Of a DNA stretch of 64,000 nt, positions 44,706-57,273 are shown piece by piece. Position 1 is the first letter of the stretch, and every line of letters starts with the position of its first letter. Made by a program: the position numbers and the translations under genes. The stretch spans positions 124,001 to 188,000 of the forward strand of contig BBXU01002456.1 of assembly GCA_001598975.1 (NCBI GenBank), read 5' to 3'. A model generated the notes under the pieces. The model saw nothing but the letters and a program-made list of their open reading frames with translations. It was not told the DNA's origin and ran no database searches. The DNA comes from Parachlorella kessleri (Eukaryota > Chlorophyta > Trebouxiophyceae > Chlorellales > Chlorellaceae).

Positions 44706-45803
44706 GCACGACCAGAAGAACTCAACACTATGCTCTTGGGGTTTTGGTTGCTTGAGGGGTTTAGTAGGACTTGTTGACTCGGTGACTACTGTTGGCAACA
44801 ACTGATTGCTCGTAAATACACCCAGTTGTAGCGCAGGTTGGGGCCCAATGCCCAAGGTGATGCCAGGGTGTGCAGCGCCGGGTACTTTCACTGCAGCCTA
44901 CAAGATCCGCCCAAAATAAACCAAGCAAAGCCATGAGCAAAGCCTTTGCTCTTAAGCCTTGAACCACCTGAAAGACCGCAACGTAGCCGGGACTTTAGTC
45001 ATCAATGGTTCCCCCCCACAAATCCCCCCACCCCACCCACCGGGACCCACCCACACTCACTGCACGGGGCTGCCAGGGTGCGCCAGTGAGCTGCAGTGAT
45101 ACCCGGCGGGCTTTCACAGCAAGACGTTCTCTAAATAGACGATAAGGTACTTTTTTTAATGACAGCAAGGGAGGAGGGACCCGGTACCGCGCGCTCAGTG
45201 CGGGGTAGTGGAAGGCGGCGGGAGGACGAGTATAATATGAGAGCAGTTTTCGTAGAACTCCTTGGAAGGAACCTAAGTCACCATGAGAGAAGCTCAAGCT
45301 TTCGCATGAGAATGACCCAGGGCTTCGGCACTTGCCCCTTCAGATTCGCTTGGCAGTACAAGTGCTGGGGATCTGTCCTCCTATACACCACATGTGTCCG
45401 AAAGTGCATTCTGCAAGAACATGTTATACGTAACTGCGGCAGTATGTAGAAGGACAGCATAGCCAGCATCGGAGAGTACTGCTTGTTTCCGCGCCTTCTT
45501 TATGTCTGTACTGAACGAGGAGATGCCCAGGCGTGCCCAGATGCGCCTTGGTTGAGGGACGCGGCACGCACCTCTTTCAAGAGATATGATTACTAAGGAC
45601 TTGCCCTCTGTCAAATAGGTGTTGCCGATGCGCGTCACCTCTGAACAGGCAGTTCCAGAGACATCTCTGTGCAGGTGAGTGGTCTTAACCGTGTGGCATA
45701 GTCTGTTCCAAACTTACCATACTATGCCTCACTGCGGGAGGATAATACGAACCATGCCGTTTCTGCTGTGCTGACGGCTGACACCTAGTACAGACACGTG
45801 CAG
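44706..45803. other. intergenic between GT61-like copies 1 and 2
   Basis: Holds the 3' flank of copy 1 and the 5' flank of copy 2. A possible 5' UTR exon of copy 2 ends at about 45674 before GTGAGT. The sequence after it (GTGTGGCATAG) resembles the stretch upstream of copy 3, showing that the duplication unit includes upstream DNA. Two opposing open frames (44995-45297 minus, 45159-45449 plus) lack motifs. Confidence 0.4.
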
Positions 45804-48751
45804 GATGAAAGCGCCATGTTTCACGGCCATCGACTCCTTATCCTCGTAGGAGCTTTCCTGGGTGCCTGTGCCCTCTTTGTAGCGGGCTGGCGCTCAGGTA
45901 AAGCCTTGCCTCGCGCTGTGGGCAGCAGCCTAGAATCCTGGACGACTTGGTCTGTGGGCACCTAGGGTCGCTCTTGCTGCATGCACTGTTCCTTTCCTCT
46001 TGACACTCGTGACCGTCAAGAACAGTTGCTTTCACCTGCTACACTCAGGGCCTTGGCCCACCCCTAGGGCCTGCCGGGGCCACACCCCTGATTGGATACT
46101 AGTGGCACGCCTTGGCGCAGGGTATGGCACACTTGCAAGTGTCACTGGACACATTACCTACTTTGTTGGGCAGGCCAAAGAAGCAGCTGGCCACCCTGCC
46201 CTCAAGGTGCGCCCAAGTGAAGCACTGGGCGTCCAGAGCGAGGGTGCTCTTACTATGCTCCAGCCACCACTGCTACCAACGCTGTGCTCAATCCTTATGG
46301 ATCTTTGGCTTTACCTCTTTGCCTGTGCAACAGGGGATCAGGTGGCTGGCCCTTGGTATCCCTGGCTGGCAGAATATCAATTTGGGCTGCCTTTAGTGCT
46401 TGGACTTGCTTTTGCTGCTGAAAGTCCCATCTCCAGGGCTGACCAGTGCTAGCCTAGTCTACTTTAACAGCGTACCACTACCTGACCATTCTGCGGTGGG
46501 CCCCCAAAGTCAGGCCAACTAGTGCTGATGTAAGCCCATGTCTCACTCACCCCTTGTTTGTTCTTCAGGCGACTGCCAGCTGCGGAGTGTTTGAGTACAA
46601 GTCGATCGACCCAGCCCCTTTCCAGACATTGTCGTCTCATAAGCACCCCTACGCTGGGACAGGCCAGCAGCTGCAAGACCTCAAGGTGAATTGCTGGGCC
46701 TACATTTAAGCCCTCCGGCAATGTTTGTTATGTCTCAACTGCTAGCAGCTTGTCGGTCTTTACAGGGGTCTCTACCAGTCTATCCACACAAGCAGCGCAG
46801 CTGGTTGGCTAGCCAACCCAGCCAAGGCAACCTCCTGGTGGTCATTGTGGGTGGCATGATCTCAGCTTTGGGGTGAGGACGACTTGCTAGCTGCCCCTCA
46901 ACGCAGGTGTCCATAGACGAGACTGGCCACTATACAAGACTGCAAGTCCCAGAGCGCTGCGCTCAAAAGCTAGGAAGCCACGGGGTCCACCGACTGCGTG
47001 TAACTGGTGCTCACAATAACCTGCAAGAACTTGACTACTCCGTTTACGGTGGTGGCCTTGGCAACTGCACCCATTTGAATGGCACCTGGCTAATCTTGAC
47101 GGCAGGTGAGATGGCACAGCTTGACATGGCTTGTCAGATCAAATGCTGCTGTTGGCGGCATCTGCTGACCAGTGTTGCAAGGTAGCAAGCATGCTGGAGC
47201 AAGGCTTGGTGAGGTGTGAGTTTGGCAGCTTCCTTGGGCAATGTGTGCCGAGCAGTTTCTTTCTCAGGCAGTCTCTTATGACTCCATCACAGGATGGCAT
47301 GATTATCTGGTTGTTACAATGCGAATGGGTGGTGCAACTGATCTCTCCAGGTGTTCCAAGGAGCTTTCATGTGGCCACCTGTCTCTCTAGTTGATTCTTG
47401 CTGCAGGCGACCAGCTCTATAACCTGTACCACCTGCTATCGGGTGACTGGTATCACACATGGATGGTCAGGAAGAAGCTATTCCCACAGCACGAAGGACC
47501 TCTTTACATCACCCACTTGAATGGCATCAGAGAGGGCAGGTCCCATCCCTTCCTGCCCATCTATCAGCCATTGGGGGAGTACCGGCATTGGGAGGAACTA
47601 GGGGATGCCAATGCAGGGTGCCTGCAGTTCCAGGATGCGGTGTTGTGGTCCACCGCATACATCCTTGGCACGATCCCTGAGAAAGTACCTGCGTCAGGGG
47701 GCAGCCCCCTTCAGGAGTTCTTAACGGATGTGCTGACCACCCTTGAGGTGGACAGCATCCAGCTGGACAGCTGCCCCCGCCTGGCACTCTACTCGGCCCG
47801 AGACAATTCTGGCCAGCTTGGTCACAAGGCGCGCTGGGTGATCAATGCAGACCAGGTCTTAGCAGCAATGGAGGAGACACTCCAGCCCCACTACACTGTC
47901 CAGCGTGTTGTTCTGGCCAAGGTGGAGTTTGTTGAGTCGATGCGGCTCATGCGGCGGGCTAGCATCTATGTGTTCCCACATGGGGGCTCAGGACCCAACT
48001 TGTTGTGGATGCGGCGAGGCACGGTGGTCATAGAGGTGAGCAAGAGAGCCTGCCTGCGGAGGATGCTAAATCCTATCCACACCTGCCGCTGGTACGCCTG
48101 GCGGTACGCTGGGTGTACAGCCTCTGCAATGCGAGAGCAGGCAGTCTTGTTTGGCATGCTAAGGCGCGTGCCCTTGAGAACAGCCAGCTTTGCAGTGGGC
48201 ATACGATGAAGTAGTTGAACTCAGATCTGAGGGGCGCCCTGTGACTGGCTTGTGACAGCCAAGCTGGCTCAGTAGTTGCTAACAGAGAGCACACAGGTGT
48301 CCATTGACCTGTCCAAGGCTAACCTTCACATGCCCCCCGGGCAATTTACCAAGTCTCTGATGTGCTTGCCATGCAGTTGTTCCCCTTCAAGTCGGCGGAC
48401 CCCATGTACCGCAACTTTGCGGTGCTTACTGGCAAGCTTTACCTCAGCTGGCAGGCCCAGGAATTTGCTGAAAAGGGCGCCAAGGTTGGCCAGCCGGGCT
48501 ATAAACGTGCCAATCCCCCGCATGGCTACCACTTCAACTCTAAGAGCGCTTTTCATGTTGCTATTGAGGAGTTGGTGCCCCTCCTACGTACTGCTGCTTG
48601 GGTGGTGAAGGCCAACCAGGGTGATGGGTGGGCCCCTAGCAACGCCAAAGCATTTCACACGTACCTTTGCCCCTGGTCGGACACCACACTCTCCCACAGG
48701 TCCTGGACTGCTTGCGGGGGCGATAAGCGTGGCAAGCGGAGAAGACAGTAA
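45804..48751 (+). CDS. GT61-like (DUF563) glycosyltransferase, tandem copy 2
   Basis: Same architecture as copy 1. Exons: 45804-45897 (ATG at 45816), 46121-46206, 46569-46685, 46907-47105, 47407-48035, 48377-48751; 1488 nt from the ATG, 495 aa. It begins MFHGHRLLILVGAFLGAC, a short cytosolic tail and membrane anchor. The core shows SCPRLALYSARDNSG, INADQVLAAMEE and FPHGGSGPNLLWMRRGTVVIE; the last exon has ADPMYRNFAVLTGKLYLSW. The C-terminus ends in a basic GKRRRQ that copies 1 and 3 lack. This is the only copy with an ATG in the anchor exon, so its start is the most secure of the three. All motifs are intact. Confidence 0.82.
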
Positions 48752-49956
48752 ACTTGTGAGCGTGCTCCTTGGGATTCAAGCAGAGCTGGGCAGGACGTTG
48801 GATTCACCTCAATGTTACCTGGTGCATGTGATGTATTGGTGGGACCCTCATGCAAATACTTTACAAGTGTACACGGTTGTTTATCGCCTCTGTGGTGTTG
48901 ACTGCCTCTCTGCTTGCAGCTTGTTCCCCCTGTCTACTGCCCGCTTACTAACGCAGCGCTGCTAGCTGGCACCCGCCATACTGCTGTCTGACCCACCCCT
49001 GTCACTTGCATTTCCATCTCAAATACAGTAAATTTAATACGGTTTACCGCCACTTGTCCTTTGCTCGCATTGCCTGCCGCCACCAACTAACACAGTGGAA
49101 GGACGGTGCACCGCGGTGGTGACTTGTAAGCTTGAGCTGAAGCACAGCGCGCCGGCACCCCAGGGTCCAGCCTGGGCCCAGCCTGCCAGGGCGAGCACCA
49201 TCTAGCACCCTGGTTCTTTGACAGCTCTTTTTGACTGGAAGCTACCTATCCTTAGGTTGCACTACCCGTCACTGCTGGAAAGTGTTAGGTTAGGTCTGGC
49301 AGCACAAACTTTAAGGTGAGCACCGTGCGCCCGCTGGGTAGCAGTTCACACAGACCCACCTCCAAACCGACGCTCATATCCTGAAGAACACCGTCGTGCA
49401 GACCGGTGGATGGGTCACCCAACGGTTGGCGGCTGCTTGTACTGGCAGGACTGGTTGTACTGACCCGTCAGTACAAGTATCGTCAGCAGATGCCCAGCTC
49501 AAGTACTCTAGTCGCGCCTTGGACCGCGAGGGCGATGACAGCATATCCTCCAAGGTAAGACTGTCTTCACTCTATGCCGAACAGACCTGGGGAAATATAT
49601 CTTCTATGTTACTGGCACTCCAGCCATCCCCGCCGAATTACCGGCATGGTTACGTGTTTAACCCCATGAACCTGGTCCGACCAGGTCTGAGTCAGCTCTC
49701 TCTATCATGTGGAAGCTACGTTGCACGCACGCTTCAAGAGAGTCAGTTCCACATGACGGAAGGTAGCAGGTCAGCCTGGCATTCCTGCAGGCATGTAGAG
49801 TAGACAGGTTCTGATCCCGTGGCATAGCTTGTTCGCGGCTTAAATAATATACTGTCGTTGATATCGGCATGTGCGGTCCATGCACAAGGGTGCAAACATG
49901 TCTGCGCACTTGCCTGCGCACCTGACAGGCTGGTGCCCTAGTGCAGACGTGTGCAG
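48752..49956. other. intergenic between GT61-like copies 2 and 3, with repeat remnant
   Basis: Contains the third copy of the short dispersed insert at about 48979-49020. Further on, 49390-49554 is an open stretch with a membrane-like segment in one frame (GWRLLVLAGLVVLT) ending at a GTAAGA donor, which may be a truncated extra copy of the family's 5' exons or an upstream exon of copy 3. It could not be joined in phase with certainty. Confidence 0.35.
48979..49020. mobile_element. short dispersed insert, copy C (no clear flanking repeat)
   Basis: Shares the core CTGTCTGACCC and the 3' part CACTTGCATTTCCATCT with copies A and B in the site-1 protease introns. No direct repeat flanks it, so it is either older or moved with a larger duplication. 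Confidence 0.5.
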
Positions 49957-52774
49957 GAGTATTATCCCAAGCTCCAAAGAGACCGACTTCTTCTTGTCTT
50001 TGGCGTCTTACTGGGAGCAGGGGTCCTCTTTGTAGCAGGCTGGAGCTCAGGTGAATTCTTAGAGTCGCCTGGGCAGCCTTGAGGCGTGGAGTGCGTTATG
50101 GGCACCTTGGCTGGACCCCCTTACGTACCACTGCTTGTCCCGCACTCTGCTTGGTCAGCCCATACAACACAGTCACCTTCCCCTCCAAACCTCCATCTCT
50201 TGAGCCTGCCTTCAAGGTCCCACAAAGGGCTTTCCTCATAGCTCGCCACAATGCAGGACACGGCGTTCTCAAGGGTAGGTCAGCCAACGCCACAATCTTG
50301 TTTTGGCAATTCCTTGAAACTTGCGAAGATGCCCTCAAGGTACGCTCCATGAGGGCAGTGGGCATGCAGTAAAGCAGTTCAGGGCATCAGTTGGCGCTCA
50401 GCTACGGCTGGGCGGAGAGGCCCGGGCGTATTTGTTCACTTATTACTTTACGGCAGTGCCGATGTCGCTGTCGTTGCCGCTGCCACAATTGTGGCCCTTT
50501 CAAGGGTGGGCGTTTTGCCTCGTAAGCTTGTCTTCCTTGGCCATGAGTGCTTCACCACAGCATGCTCGATCTGCTAAGAATCCAGGCGCCAGGGCTGGCA
50601 CTTGTCTGCACAGGTGCCACGCACCACTTGCTCCGTCCCCCAGGCGGCTCCCAGCTGCGGAGTTTTTGAGTACAAGTCAGCAGACCCAGGACTTTTTCGG
50701 ACGGTGTCTCCTAAGGCGAACCCGCATGCGGGGACAGGCCAGCGCTTGCAAAACCTAAGGGTGAGTCAGCGAGCCTCCACATGCTGTCACTGCAGCGAGC
50801 CTCCTCCTCCTCATACTGTCACTGCAGCGGATGTGTCCCTCAAGGACGTTTGCTTGCGCAGCTTGCAGTGTTTTTGTGGATGTGCGGCGTTCACCTGCTG
50901 GTCCAGACAGGCAGCTGCTTATATTGGTTGATGCGTTTCCAGCTGTTGCTGTTGAGAAATTCGGTCCTGCCCCAGAAAGCAGGTGTCTTTGGACCAAGGC
51001 GGGCACTATACGACGCTTCGGATCCCAGGGGACTGTGCGGAAAAGCTGCGCAGCCACGGGGTACAGCGATTACGTGTGACTAACTCCAGGAATAGGCTGC
51101 AAGAACTTGACTATTCGGTGCATAGCGGCGACAGCCGTGGCAACTGCACCTATCTAAATGGCACCTGGCTCTTACTGTCGGCAGGTGAGATGGTGCGGCT
51201 TGTCGGTCTTGGTGATCGTGGACAGTGGCATTATTTGGCTAGTACTCTGGTATCAGGGAAGATGTCGCACCAGCTTTGATATCAGCATGGCGCATGGTCT
51301 TGGGCACTGCTATGCCCCGTAACCCACCCCACAATTTGTGTACCCCCTTCGACGAGCCTCCAGGCGGTCTCTCCCTGATGTGCCTGATTGGGTGGGCCGC
51401 ATTTGCCTCACTTCCACCAAGGGCGTCTTGTTCTCAGATATGTCAGTGAAACTCTCTGTAATCACCTGGCCACTATTGCTTCTGCAGGCGATCAGCTACA
51501 TAACATCTTTGACCGGCTAAGTAACGAGTGGTATCACACATGGCTGGTCACACAGAAGCTCTTCTCACAGCGCAATGGCCCCCTGTACATCACCCACTTG
51601 AACGGCAACAAGGGGGGCAGGTCCCACCCCTTTCTACCTATCTACCAGCCGTTGGGGGAGTACCGGCAGTGGGAGGATTTGAGGGGTTCTCAGGCTGTGT
51701 GCCTGGAGTTCGAAGATGTGGTGATGTGGTCTACTGCGTTCATCTTTGCCACGGTGCCTGTAGTAGTGCCTGGGTCAGGCGGCAGCCCCCTACACGAATT
51801 TGTGACCAGTGTGCTTGCCACACTTGAAGTGGACAGCGTCCAGCTGGACAGCTGCCCCCGCCTGGCACTCTACTCAGCCCGAGACAACTCTGGTCAGCAC
51901 GGTCGCAGGGCGCGCTGGGTGATCAATGCGGACGAGGTCTTAGCAGCCATGAAGGGGACCCTTCAGCCCTACTACGAAGTCCAGCGTGTTATCATGGGCA
52001 AACAGGGGTTTGTTGAGTCCATGCGGCTCATGCGGCGGGCTAGCATCTATGTGTTCCCACATGGGGGCTCGGGGCCCAACTTGCTGTGGATGCGACGAGG
52101 CACGGTGGTCATAGAGGTGAGCAAGAGAGGGTGCTGCCAGCGTTGCAAGAGCCAGACATTGTTTGGGCACTCGCAGCCTGCAGTCACTGGGTGGTTTTGT
52201 TCTAGGGTGAAGTAGCCAGCTGTATACTGGGCATGTGGTGGCTGTGAAGGGATGTGCTTTGGGGTTCCACCCTTGCAACTCGTGTTTGAATGTTATGCTG
52301 GTTCACAGCTCCAGGATAAGCTCATAACGTTGCCCGGTACTACTGTACATGGCGGTACAGCGCGGCAGTCTCCCCAACAAACAACAAAACCATGATATGG
52401 TTGCCTTGCAGTTGTTCCCCTTCAAGTCGGCGGACCCCATGTACCGCAACCTTGCTGTCCTTACCGGCAAAGTTTACTTCAGCTGGCAGGCTGAGGAGTT
52501 TGCTGAAAAGGGCGCCAAGGTCGGCCAGCCGGGCTACACACGAGCCTACGAGCACCAGGGGGGCTACCACTTCAACTCCAAGAGTGCATTTTACGTTGTT
52601 CTTGAGCAACTCGTGCCACTTCTGCAGTCTGCTGCCTGGGTGGTAAAGTCCAACCAAGGGGATGGGTGGGCACCTAGCAACGCCTACGCATTCCATACGT
52701 ACCTCTGCCCCTGGTCGGACACCAGGTACTCGCACCAGGCTTGGACTGCTTGTGCGGGCAATAAGCGGGGATAA
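49957..52774 (+). CDS. GT61-like (DUF563) glycosyltransferase, tandem copy 3
   Basis: Exons: 49957-50050, 50257-50339, 50644-50760, 50983-51184, 51488-52116, 52412-52774 (1488 nt). The anchor exon gives RLLLVFGVLLGAGVLFVAGW. The core shows SCPRLALYSARDNSG, INADEVLAAMKG and FPHGGSGPNLLWMRRGTVVIE, and the last exon has ADPMYRNLAVLTGKVYFSW. Copies 2 and 3 look closer to each other than to copy 1, judged by eye over the fourth and fifth exons (for example LQELDYSV in both). As in copy 1, the anchor exon has AAG where copy 2 has ATG, so the start must lie in an undetected upstream exon, or this copy is not translated from the same place. No stop or frameshift was seen. Confidence 0.78.
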
Positions 52775-53942
52775 CATGAATGTTGCTGAGCAGCCTTGCT
52801 TGCATATCATAGGGTTTATACACCTTGGGACTGCTTCTCAGGGATGATGGCCATCGATAGGCTGTGACGGTTGGGGACTGGCACTCAGCAGTGCTAATAC
52901 CTCTGTTGCTGCTCACTGTGAAGCATGTTGAGACCCTTCAGACCATGAGCTGGCACCCCTGTGTTTACCTACATTAACAGAAAAGAAGAAGAAAACAACT
53001 GAACTGTGCCTGTCTGCCGCGCTGCGCGCCTACTAGCAGCGCTGCTATGCCTGCTGGGTTTGCAAGTTCTGGTTTTCACTTATTGAGTGAAAGCCAGCAC
53101 CTGTGACATGCCTGGCAGGCCTGACCAACCCTATTGTTTCTGTCACAGTTCAAGCTTCAGCTGCTGTTCCAGTGTGGACTTAGCTTGCAAGCAACTGCCT
53201 CGGGGAGGGACGTATTGGCTCAAGAAGTCGGGCACGCCCAGAGCGCAACTGCGCACCCCGCCTTGTCAGTACAGTGTCCCCTACAACTCCCTTGTCCGGA
53301 TTAGCCACACACGACAAAGAAGAGACGAAAAAATACCAACCTCTAAACATTACAAAATCGGTAACCCTTTGATCCCCCTGTGTGCTGTATATGATGACTG
53401 CCGATTCACGCCAGTTGCTTTTTCGGTGCTCACTGTTTGCACTGCTCATACCCTGCCCCTCATACGTTGCAGGCAGCTGCCGCTCATAACCTGCACTAGT
53501 ATTTGGGTAAATCTCAGCTTAAATGAACTGCATTCCGTAGCGCTGGACCTCAAGACACAAATTGGAACTGCGGATGGGGGTCTTGACCCATACAGTACGC
53601 TGGTCAGGTGACCATGTCACTGGCGGATGCCGTGGGCGGTTTCGGGCCCGACCGCCAACCCCACCCTTGGCATAAAAGCTGTCTTTAAAGGGTCGGATCA
53701 AAGTATTGTGGGAGTGGGGAATACCCTATAGTGTTGTCTGCTCGTTCTTCTTGCAAGCGCAACCTTGGCGTGCTGGTGGCCGCGCGCAACCAGCGCTACC
53801 CACAACTCCCAGCCCTCGGAACTGATCCACTAACCACCCCATCAGCTGAAACGCGGCCTTGCAACAAGATTGCAACATCGTGTAGTTAATGGGTGTTTGC
53901 GCGTAGCTTACCCTCTCTGTCCCGGATCGAGCTGCGTTTGCA
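52775..53942. other. intergenic; 3' flank of GT61-like copy 3 and subtilase promoter
   Basis: A purine-rich GAAGAAGAAAA tract lies near 52983. A 174-codon + frame (53087-53611) has no recognisable motif, irregular composition and no clear splice partners, and is not accepted as a gene. The last few hundred bases should hold the promoter of the secreted subtilase. Confidence 0.4.
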
Positions 53943-56900
53943 ATGGTCGCCAGACAGCTGGTGCTAAGGGCCTGCCTCGTGCTCCAGCTGCTAGTGGTTT
54001 TCGCTGCACAGGTGAGCTGAGCAACATCAGCACAGGCTCCGACCTGGTCACGCGGCAGTGTGCTACCGTTGGTGACCGACTATTCCTGGCAAGCAAGGAC
54101 ATGACTGACAGCCCAGGGCTTGCAAGGGTCCTTCCTCAATTCGTCCTTGCCTGTCCTGCTTCCTTGCCCACATTTTGACCAGCATACCTTTGCAAAGCAG
54201 CCTTCACAGTGCTGCAAATTTTCCAACAAATGACAACACAACTAGTACTACCCTCCACCCGTGTGTGCAGGCCAAGGCCAAGGAGGCCAGCAAGTCAGGA
54301 ACCACCCCCAAGAACATCCCCAAATACAACCCTGACCGCATCATTGTTAAGTTCAAACCCACGGGGCTGGGGCCCCAAGCCGCTGCGGCCGCCCGGGCCA
54401 GAACCGTGAGCCTGCCAAAGGGTACCAGTGTGGAGGCTGCTCTGAAGGCTTATCAGGGCCGCTCTGGTGAGGCGCTGACCACACATGCTAGGTGTTTGCT
54501 TTGGGTTGCCTTCAACCCTGCCGGTCTGCAACCTTCGAGGCAGCTTCCTCTGCCAACGGCTGGCAGGGGCATACGTGACCGGCAACCCATGGCAGAGCTT
54601 CTGGAGCCAGGCAGCAACCAACAGTCCCGCCCGCCTGCCTGCCTGGCAACCCCTCGTTCTCAACCACAACCTGCTGCAGATGTCGAGTACGCAGAGCCTG
54701 ACTATCCATTGACGCCAGACGCCACACCCAACGATCCCAGCTACAAGGACCAGTGGGGCATTCCCTATGTCTTTGCTAATGATGCATGGGACATCAGCAC
54801 CGGGAGCTCCAGTGTCAGCATCTGTGTCATTGACTCGGGCATTGACTTTAAGTGAGTTGCTTCCCTGGGCAGAGGTCCTAGTCCTAGAAGAGAAGTGACC
54901 AACCGCGCACCCTGGTGATGTTGGCATTTCCACCACCCTGACTTTGATGTGTTACTCTAGGTAGCTAGATCCTCCAGGCTGGCTGAGGTTCAATCCTGGT
55001 ACTGCCGCCCAGATGCCATGCCATTTTCATTGCCCCGGCCTTCCACACGCAAGTCCGGCCTGCTTGGCACATGTTACGCACACCATAAGAGGCCAAAAGG
55101 GAGATATATGCCCACTCTGGCGCCTGTTCACCAACCTGTCTGCCTGGTTGCAGCCACTCTGACCTCAGGCCCAACATGGGCATACTCAACAGTATGCTCA
55201 AGAGCAACGGCAACCCAATGGACGAGCTGGGCCATGGCACTCATGTGGCAGGCATAATTGGGGCCGTCGGTAACAATGGCCAGCAAGTGGCGGGAGTGAA
55301 CTGGAAGGTAGGCAGGCTTGCGTTCGTTTGAAATGCCTGCTACGCAACTTTGCATTGCCACTTGTACTCCCTGTGGGAGTCCGCAGATATGGACAGCAGC
55401 CAGATAATTGGGATACGGGCAAGCTTGTATGCTGGACACAGAAGTGGAGGTTGGCAGCGTGGCAAGCACTCGAGGAAAGCAGTCACGTATGTCTCTCCCC
55501 TTCTCTGCCCGAGTTGGCACCATTTCATGCAGTGAGACGTGCCTCCCAGGCCTCCTGCATGGCATGCAAAGCCGCCCTAGCAGCCAATGAATCAGTCTGG
55601 GCCCTTTGTTCCCCCGCCAAGGAAGTTTTCTACTTTGTAAATAACTTCACGCCCATCCGGCTGCCTGCAGGTCAACCTGATGGCCTGCCGCTACATGGAT
55701 GCTTCGGGGGTGGGCTGGACCGGGGACGCCTCCAACTGCATCTACTGGTGCTCTGTGAATGGTGCCCGCGTGATCAGTGCATCATGGTCGGGCGACTACT
55801 ACAGCCAGCAGCTGAGGGACACCATCAACTGGGCTGGGACTTTGGGAGTGCTGTTCGTCAACTCTGCTGGCAACAAGGGCAAAGACTTGGACACCAACCC
55901 AGTCTACCCCGCGGCGCTCAACCTGCCCAATCAGCTGACAGTTGCCTCTGCAGTCTGGTCAGTGGAAGTAGACCTGAAGGTTGCGCAGTGGCATAAAGGC
56001 AGCATGTCCAACTGGTATGCCACTGGTTTAGACTTGGCTTGTGTGTACAGCTTGCATGCACCCGCAACTTTGTTTCTTGCAACCTAAGGGTCCACCTTGG
56101 CTGCCTGAGTTGCTGCAAGTGGTGCGGCCAAGTGCAGGTGACATACCATTATGTGGTGCGATGTGCTGCGCTTTGTTAGGCTGTGCTGTGCCCCGCCAGC
56201 TGTCTGGTGCTTAGTCCAGGCGCCCTGCCCGGCCTTGCAGGAGGAATAACCGCCACGAGCTGTCCAGCTTCTCGAACTACAGCAAGAACAAGGTGCACAT
56301 TGCTGGCCCTGGGGAGGGTATCCTTTCCACTGCCCTGGGGGGGGGACGGTAAAGATGAGCGGTACCAGCCAGGCCGCCCCGTTTGTGTCTGGCGCTGCCG
56401 CGCTGCTGCTGTCCGTCGGGCCCCAGCTGACACCTGCCCAGCTTAAGGACCTGCTGATGACCTACGCTCAACCCAGCACTGCCTTCCCTGGCAAGATCAT
56501 GACGGTGAGTCAGGGAGAGCTCAGTGCGCCGCCTTGCTAGCGTACCAGGCTTACGCTGTGGAATGCAGAACACTGTTACTAATTAGCAGTGATGCCGCCT
56601 TGCTCGCTTAGGTGGGTGGGTGCTAGGGCACCGTCCGGCTGTGGGTACGCTCCGGCTCAACTTGCAGCCCTGAGAAGTGCTATCCTCGCTTAGAGATAAA
56701 TCCTTGTCCAGGCAGAGCACCTGACTCACAGTCACGGGCAGCACAGCAATGTTTCAGCTTGCACTTGGTCGTATGATGGATGCCCCGCACGGTTCAAGGA
56801 AAGTGCGCATGTTCCGTGTGGCACCGCACGGCTCCACTTCATGCAGGGCATGTCAGCGTCATGACTGCATGTACTGCTGCCTTGGTGTGCAGGGTGTGGT

Positions 56901-57273
56901 GAACGTCGGCTATGCAATAAAAAAGTACCGCGCCTCCATTACACCGTCACCTTCGCCCAGCCCCGCCCCCGCCTCCCCTACACCTTCTCCAGTGCCCAGC
57001 CCCGCAGCAGCCTCGCCTAGCCCCCAAGCAGTCTCGCCCAGCCCTGCTGCGGCATCCCCCAGCCCCCAAGCAGCATCGCCCAGCCCTGCTGCCGCATCTC
57101 CCAGCCCCCAAGCAGCATCCCCCAGCCCTGATGCCGCCAACCCGGATTCCAATGCTGATGCCGTTCCTCAGCCGGGTGGCCCCAAAAAGGTGTCACCCTC
57201 ACCCGGCAAGAGGCTTCCGCCCTCCCCCAAGCCAGCTTCGCCTACCCAGGCAGGCCGGCGGTTGCTCAGCTAG
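53943..57273 (+). CDS. secreted subtilisin-like protease (S8) with Ser-Pro-rich tail; apparent 1-nt frameshift
   Basis: Extracellular subtilase. Exons: 53943-54011, 54271-54466, 54680-54851, 55154-55307, 55671-55957, 56241-56504, 56893-57273 (1523 nt; 507 codons expected if one more base were present). A signal peptide ([12 protein letters not shown]) is followed by an inhibitor-type propeptide ([12 protein letters not shown]) and the protease domain with Asp140 (CVIDSGID), His173 ([11 protein letters not shown]), [16 protein letters not shown] and the Ser motif [16 protein letters not shown]. The tail consists of Ser-Pro repeats typical of hydroxyproline-rich algal wall glycoproteins. In exon 6 the frame carrying the Asp and His motifs runs into TAA just after nine consecutive Gs (56337-56345), while the Ser motif continues in another frame. 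One missing G, as an error or a real mutation, explains both sides. Splice phases elsewhere agree. Confidence 0.8.
56937..57245 (+). repeat. Ser-Pro-rich coding repeat
   Basis: Within the last exon of the subtilase, a 42-nt (14-residue) unit around [14 protein letters not shown] is repeated about three times from about 57004, with looser SP-rich sequence on both sides. Such tails are usual sites for proline hydroxylation and O-glycosylation in green algae. Confidence 0.8.

Noticed and set aside
53087..53611. 174-codon open frame as a gene
   Set aside because: No motif, irregular composition and no matching splice sites; likely chance in a less GC-rich spacer.
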